Shown here piece by piece: positions 58,721 to 64,000 of a stretch of DNA of 64,000 nt; the first letter of the stretch is position 1; every line of letters begins with the position of its first letter. The DNA comes from Undaria pinnatifida (Eukaryota > Sar > Phaeophyceae > Laminariales > Alariaceae), in contig JABAKD010000012.1 in assembly GCA_012845835.1 (NCBI GenBank), positions 124,001-188,000 of the forward strand, given 5' to 3'. The notes under the pieces were generated by a model. That model made no database searches. It worked only from the letters and a program-made list of their open reading frames with translations, and was not told the DNA's origin. The position numbers and the translations under genes are program-made.

Positions 58721-59004
58721 ACGTCCTCACTCCTCCCGCCTACTGGTGACACCAGGTATGTCTTTCTTCTTTCGGGTAGATCCGACCTAGGTCCCCTGCA
58801 CGAAATGACCTGTTTTCAGTGTTTTGCGTAGTTCTCGAGTGATTGGGTGGGGACACAGAGTGTCCCATGAGAGCCGGCCTATTGAGCAGGTCCTCGGCGA
58901 GTATTCACTTGTTAGCCGTCTCGTAGTTAGTAGAGACACAGCTTTAATATTCCACGAGCCCCGGATAGCAATTGAGAACAGCGGTGCATGGCCGTTACAT
59001 TTCC

Positions 59005-60313
59005 TGACTTCTACCGACGCCGAGTAGATGACGCCAATTTTTATCATACGAAAACGGCCAGTCATCTATCAAATCAGACAAATCCAGGCCTTTCAAGGCC
59101 ATAGTCCATTGAGGCCGTGTAAATACGTTTTCATTACCATCTATTCCGTCAACCCCCCCAGTATATCTCTAAGTTTTCCTCCCCATTCACCTTTTTTCGT
59201 AACGCTAACCTCTCCTTTTCTTAAATATTCGTTTCACTTCTGGTCTTGTACCCGCCAACTTCTCAGAAGACAGTACCTTTACTTGGTCTCCTTCTAACTC
59301 CTTCCATATTGTTGTCTTCGACTACGTTACCCCATCTTGTTGCAGCTCGCCCTTTGGACATTTTCCTCCCATACAGCCCTACTATCAGCTTATGGTTGGC
59401 AACCTCGTGTCTGGCACATGCCTTACCCTACACCTGGCATTGCCAGTTCAACTTTATCACGTCTTGTATTTTGTTGTAAGTGGAGAATCCTAGTCCTGCT
59501 CATAATACTGCGTTACTAGCATCCTAAGTACCATGGTATATTTTAGCTGCTGGTATGTGCACTGATTCCGGAAATTTTACGGACATCGCGTTGCCTTTCC
59601 ATACTTCTCCTGCATGCTCTAGGTTTGGTACAATCACATTCATCATAACACATATTTTAGTCATAGGGGTCAAGGTGCGATTCTGTTAGGATCGTATCCA
59701 TCTTCCCTTCTTGTGATTTACCATTTCCTATTAATTGCGCCATGTTGCATCCCAAAAGCAGTCCTTTGAGATCTCGACGCCAAGGTGCATATATATTCTG
59801 GTCTAGCGATCGGAATTTTCACCTTCTTCCCCTCTTCCATTTGATTGGAGTGTCGGATTCATCTTATCTTCGTTACATACACTACTGCGCACTAATTTAG
59901 CGTTCGCGATGGCACTCTCCATTTCCTACTATGCTCTAGTGCATTCTCTGTATGTTCCTGCAATCCTTGAAGTGTTTCTGAGATCCCCGCGAAATCATCC
60001 GCATATATCAACCCCGACACCGCATTGTGACTCCTTGAGTCGAAGCCGCAAATCACTTTGCGGCTTCGACTGCTACTATCATGTCATGATTAGGTATAGC
60101 ATACCTTGGATAGATGGGTGATAGTGTTGAGCATATCCCGGTCCAACTCCGTGTAAAACATAACACATTTATTTGGACGTTTCCCCGTCCAGCATAACGA
60201 CACTTCTCGCACATTCCGTCGTATGTTTTGATAAGTCTCCACATCTTGAATCCTCCCAATTTCCCAGATTCAGTGAAGGGCGCAGGAAATATGAGGCCGT
60301 CGATTTGGTACAA
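59005..60313 (-). pseudogene. LINE reverse-transcriptase remnant, copy 3
   Basis: Same remnant, with additional small insertions such as those near 60085-60130 and 60246. The clean sequence resumes at about 60.4 kb, just upstream of the element on its own strand. Confidence 0.75.
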
Positions 60314-61153
60314 CTAGCGATTTGTTAATGGCCAAACAGTTACTTGTTGTGCAGAAACGATTAGCCTGTGCTGCGCTGTGTGCTTGTTGGCGATGCCACG
60401 TTCTCATCGGCAGTACCGGGTGTAATCTGCGAAAAAAAGAAACACGGCCGAGAATCGACAATCAAATGAAGAAAGCAAAAATAATCATAGACTATACACA
60501 TACAACCCGGCATCTTGTACCTGATACTTTCCGCATGGTACCTAGTACTGAATGCTCGAAAGAAAGCACAGCCTAGCAGGTCACAGCACCGCACCCCAGG
60601 ACAAAGGCGAGGCACCGCACGGCACCGCCCGGCGCTGCGATTCGCTGCTGAGCTTTGTCCGGGCAAATGCGTGCGGGGAGTTTATATTTTGAGACGCAGC
60701 GCAAAATATCCTGTAGGAAATACCAACAAACCTGGTGGCGTGTAAATATCAGTACCGGCACCTGGTATGATATGATAATACCTCGAGTGGTGCCTGGCAT
60801 GTGTATGAAACGAGTATCTAGCGAAAATCACACAGCGCGGCACAGCACGTCAGAGCACCGCACAGTACCGGACCGCAGGACGTTCAACTTACACAAAAAA
60901 GGACGGGGCAAAATATCTCTAAAATAATCTAAATCGTATTGGCAGAAACTACATTTATTTTGAAGGAAGCAGCCGAAAAATGTCAAGAAGCAACTAACTG
61001 GAAAAACAAGCAACACAGACATGTAGGATTATCCACTGTGAGTTACAGACTACAGAGTCACTGTTACTTTGTGATCCAGTGAATAGGCTGTCCGATTCTA
61101 AGCCTGGTGTGCGTGCGTTCGAATCCCGGTATCATCGGCGGGAAAAAATGCTA

Positions 61154-61699
61154 TACAGTAGTTTGACTACGATATAAGAGACGGTTCGACAAGCCGAAAT
61201 ATATATCTTATATCCGGTTTTCTCTTAGTTCGGTTTAAGATATTGCAATGTTCCCCTACATCGAACGCACGTTATGAGATAATTTTATCTTATACCGTAG
61301 CCAAATTCATAACCACCGAAAACAAAAATTATATCTGCGCGCTCACGCTTGCCACGCTCTATGTATACCTATGCCCCTCCCCCCCCCGCGAAGAGCAGTT
61401 TTCCAAACGTATTTGACATGCATGGACACGAGTGTCTGATGCATATATGTACCCGTCCTCGAAATAACTAAAAAGTGGAAGGCTGCCCGCTGCACAGTGC
61501 ACGGCGTTTGGAGGCGTGTGCATGTGTTGTGTGCGCGGCACTACTTTCCCGAAAGCTTGATGCAACAAGAGAAACTGTCGGAGAATGAGACGAAAATTCT
61601 CCCATATCGGATTTTTCGTGACAATCCGATAGAGTTCTCTTGTATCCGAAATTTCTCTAATATCGACTATCTTATATCGTAGCCACTACCGGTACTGTA
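61154..61699. mobile_element. TA-flanked inverted-repeat element, copy 3
   Basis: The right end has gained six bases (cactaccggtactgta), and more substitutions separate it from copies 1 and 2 than in neighbouring sequence (for example gttcgacaagcc for gttcggcgagcc). Confidence 0.7.
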
Positions 61700-61919
61700 T
61701 AGGATTATCCACTAGACCACAGAGTTACTGCGACTTTGTGGTCTAGTCGATAGATTCTCGGCTTCTGAGCCTGATGTGCCGGGCTTCGAATCTCGGTATC
61801 ATCGGAGGGGGGGGGCGGGGGGCGGGTGACACTCATAACAAAAGGAAACGGTGGGAATTCGAAGCAGCTGAACAATCGACTCTGTGGTCTAGTGGATAGA
61901 CTGTCCGCCTCTCTCTGAG

Positions 61920-62756
61920 GGTGTGTCTCAACTTGTTCGTCGAAGGCCTTGTTGGAACGGTTGGAATGCAACGAGGCTGTTCGCATTCGTTCATTTCAGC
62001 CCGTGTGTGCCCAATCGATGTGAAACTAGTGAATTCTGGGCAAGAGACCCGAACAAATAATAGTGCAACGGACTTTTGCGGCGGGGCCGCGTGCAGCTCG
62101 ACTCTACGCCAGAGGTACCGTCAGGTGGGCAGCGATTGCTCCTGGCACAGAGAACAACATCACACCCATATAGATCTGAAGGCAAGCATCACAGACGACG
62201 GTGCTAACCATCCAAGTGGCACGATCGGGACCCATCTAGAAGTTGTGATATTGCCCTCGTGTCTCGAACGACCATCGGTGTCACACTTTTCCCAGAATAT
62301 ATATATCGCCAGAGCCTCGTTCGCAGCCCTGTGTTTTTGCTCGTCTTCGTGAGCCCCCTGGTTAGGCGATTGCGGTATCGCTTGGCTCCTGCCGCGGGCG
62401 AGCCCTACGGCGTCGACATACGCCCCACCCCGTGAGTCCTAAACCATCTAAAATGTGTACCCATACCCGCGTGGGCCTCAATCCTATGAAGAACCGATTC
62501 CAGCACCAATCAGTAATAAGACTAGTTAGCTGCTGTAAATCTCGTTCCAAGTCGTAGGCCGTTCTGTTTTGCTGAACAACATTAACTCTACTTTGTTACC
62601 TGGTACATATTACTTCTTCTTCCACACTATGACGGTCAAAGGGGTGGGAAAGCTAAGAATCTGTTCGAATTGATAACCAATCAACAGCAAGCAAAAATAC
62701 CTGTCGTTCCAGGTTCCAAGCGTTCCAATGCCTTTTGCGGGGAGCTAAGACACCCC
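61920..62756. mobile_element. 841-bp-type element, copy 3
   Basis: Flanked by ctgag at 61915-61919 and 62757-62761, 837 bases. It lies after the sequence has become clean again, so its differences are probably real. Confidence 0.6.
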
Positions 62757-63816
62757 CTGAGCCTGATATGCGCGGGTTCGAATCCCGATATCATCGGGGG
62801 GCGGGGGGCGGGTGGGGGGAGAGAAAGGATACACTCATAAAAGAAGGAGACGGTGGGAATATAACGAAGCAGATAGATGAAAAATCAAGAAACAACTGGA
62901 AAAACCAGCAAAAAAAGAAGTAAAAAGGGGGGAGCAAGAAACTGTCCCGCACAGGCAGCAAAAAGCGGCTAGTTTGTAGGAAGTTCAACTTACTACACAA
63001 GAAGGAAAGAAAAATCGCGAAAATCTTCCAAAATCGTGTTGAGGCAGAAAACAAACTTGAAGGAAACAGCTGAACAGCCAAGCGAAACAATTGGGATAAC
63101 TATGGAACCTGGTCTCTCACGGGGTCCCGGTGTCGAAGAGGAGAGAGAGGGCGGTCCCGGAGTCTGGTACTCGTCGCAGAGCGGGAGTCGAAGCGGAGAG
63201 GGCGTCGCAGAGCTGGAGTCGAAGCGGAGAGGGCGTCGCGGTGCTGAGGTCCCTTGACGATCGTCCCCATAGCGGACCCACGCTGAAAACCTTTCTTTCT
63301 TGTACTGTAGCAAGGAGATGCTAAAGCTATTAATAAAGTGACGGTGGGCTTATTCCCTTCGTCATGCGGCGGGATCATCTTTCGGTGGCTGACCTTCCGG
63401 GGACGGGTCAACGCCGTCTATGACGGGTGACGCCGTTCGCGACCCGGGATCGACCCGGGATCGTGTATTGCCTGACCGGTGACGTGTCCTCTCGCGCATG
63501 TGTGTACGCGATCTACGATAGGTATCTACGACCCTGTCTTCCACGTAAACGAGCAGAAACAAAAGCAATAGGTGGATCGATAAATCAAAGAATAGCCCGA
63601 CCGAATTCCGCAAGTAATCGACGGAGGCGGTGTCCAAGTGGGACCTCCGGAGATGCCAGGGATGCACCAACCGAGCACTTTCAGCAGAAAGATGAAAATA
63701 ACTAGCTCCATGCAAAATGCGTAAGTGGCCGAGTGTATACAGGAGCAGTGCCACGGTAGTACAAATAGTGGTCTAGGAGCGCGAATAGAGGGATCTATCT
63801 GGGAACTGAACGAGGG

Positions 63817-63855
<39 letters not shown>
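63817..63855. repeat. (ACT)13 microsatellite, copy 3
   Basis: Thirteen repeats, two more than in the other copies. Confidence 0.95.
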
Positions 63856-64000
63856 GCTGTGGGAAGTTGAAATGAAGCAGAGAAGAACGTTTTTCTGCAA
63901 AATTATACTTGACCAAAGTTACTGGCGGTTTTCTGTTTTTTTGTATCCCCGTTACTTGCAGCGGTTCACCGCTACATGCCTAACGGAGACGACGGCGACG

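Larger units (their letters stand above)
61061..62880 (+). repeat. SINE-like cluster, copy 3
   Basis: Same order as in copies 1 and 2. Head 2 (61732-61805) has B-box changes (gggcttcgaatctcgg). Confidence 0.6.
42461..64000. repeat. Tandem ~22 kb macro-repeat, copy 3 (truncated by window end)
   Basis: The copy follows copy 2 base for base except for short indels. The window ends at the position equivalent to 42004 in copy 2, so about 456 bases of this unit are missing. From roughly 50.0 to 60.4 kb it differs from copy 2 by frequent 1-nt gains and losses, for example three deletions within about 50 bases near 57.84 kb. A shorter indel-rich stretch lies at 43.98-44.34 kb. The flanking parts are clean. 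This pattern fits an unpolished long-read consensus better than evolution. Confidence 0.96.

Overview
The window is eukaryotic, nuclear-type DNA. It has GT-AG introns in a GC-rich split gene, a decayed non-LTR retrotransposon, tRNA-derived SINE-like repeats, several non-autonomous inverted-repeat elements, micro- and minisatellites, and no bacterial operon structure. Composition and repeat style would fit a marine alga or another protist-like or invertebrate genome. I cannot name the lineage from sequence alone.

The dominant fact is its layout: three head-to-tail copies of one ~22 kb unit (copy 1 = 1-20484, copy 2 = 20485-42460, copy 3 = 42461-64000, cut by the window edge about 0.46 kb before its end). 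Copies 2 and 3 are nearly identical throughout, apart from a stretch of dense single-base indels in copy 3 (about 50.0-60.4 kb) that looks like poor consensus. Copy 1 is a few percent diverged from about 0.3 kb to 13.195 kb, then abruptly almost identical. The switch falls exactly on a 6-bp junction (ccagtg) where copies 2 and 3 carry about 205 extra bases.

Order within a unit (copy 1 coordinates): (a) 0-1 kb, a small candidate gene with an upstream ORF; (b) 2.3-2.7 kb, a proline-rich ORF; (c) 4.6-8.3 kb, the best gene, with three exons joined by phase-0 introns. It encodes a helical N-terminal region, a long Ser/Pro-rich middle and a conserved basic C-terminal region with no family I recognise. 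Its first intron holds a 309-bp fold-back element. (d) 8.35 kb, a GGTC microsatellite just after the stop, 21 repeats in copy 1 but only a few in the others; (e) 9.2 kb, where copies 2 and 3 carry a 1.4 kb C-rich segment absent from copy 1; (f) 9.3-10 kb, an acidic ORF; (g) 10.1-12.3 kb minus strand, decayed coding sequence including a frameshifted ankyrin-repeat pseudogene; (h) 12.55-12.94 kb, a MITE with 43-bp inverted ends, only in copy 1; (i) 14.4-14.8 kb, a minisatellite; (j) 15.0-16.3 kb minus strand, a LINE reverse-transcriptase remnant; (k) 17.1-18.9 kb, SINE-like tRNA-derived heads interrupted by a TA-flanked element and by an 841-bp element; (l) 19.85 kb, an ACT microsatellite.

Only copy 1 keeps the main gene open through all three recognised exons; copy 2 has a 1-nt insertion in the first and copy 3 a frameshift in the last. 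Substitutions between the diverged copies are depleted at amino-acid-changing sites in the conserved parts, so the gene was under selection at least until recently. I found no rRNA, CRISPR, prokaryotic system or intact autonomous transposon.
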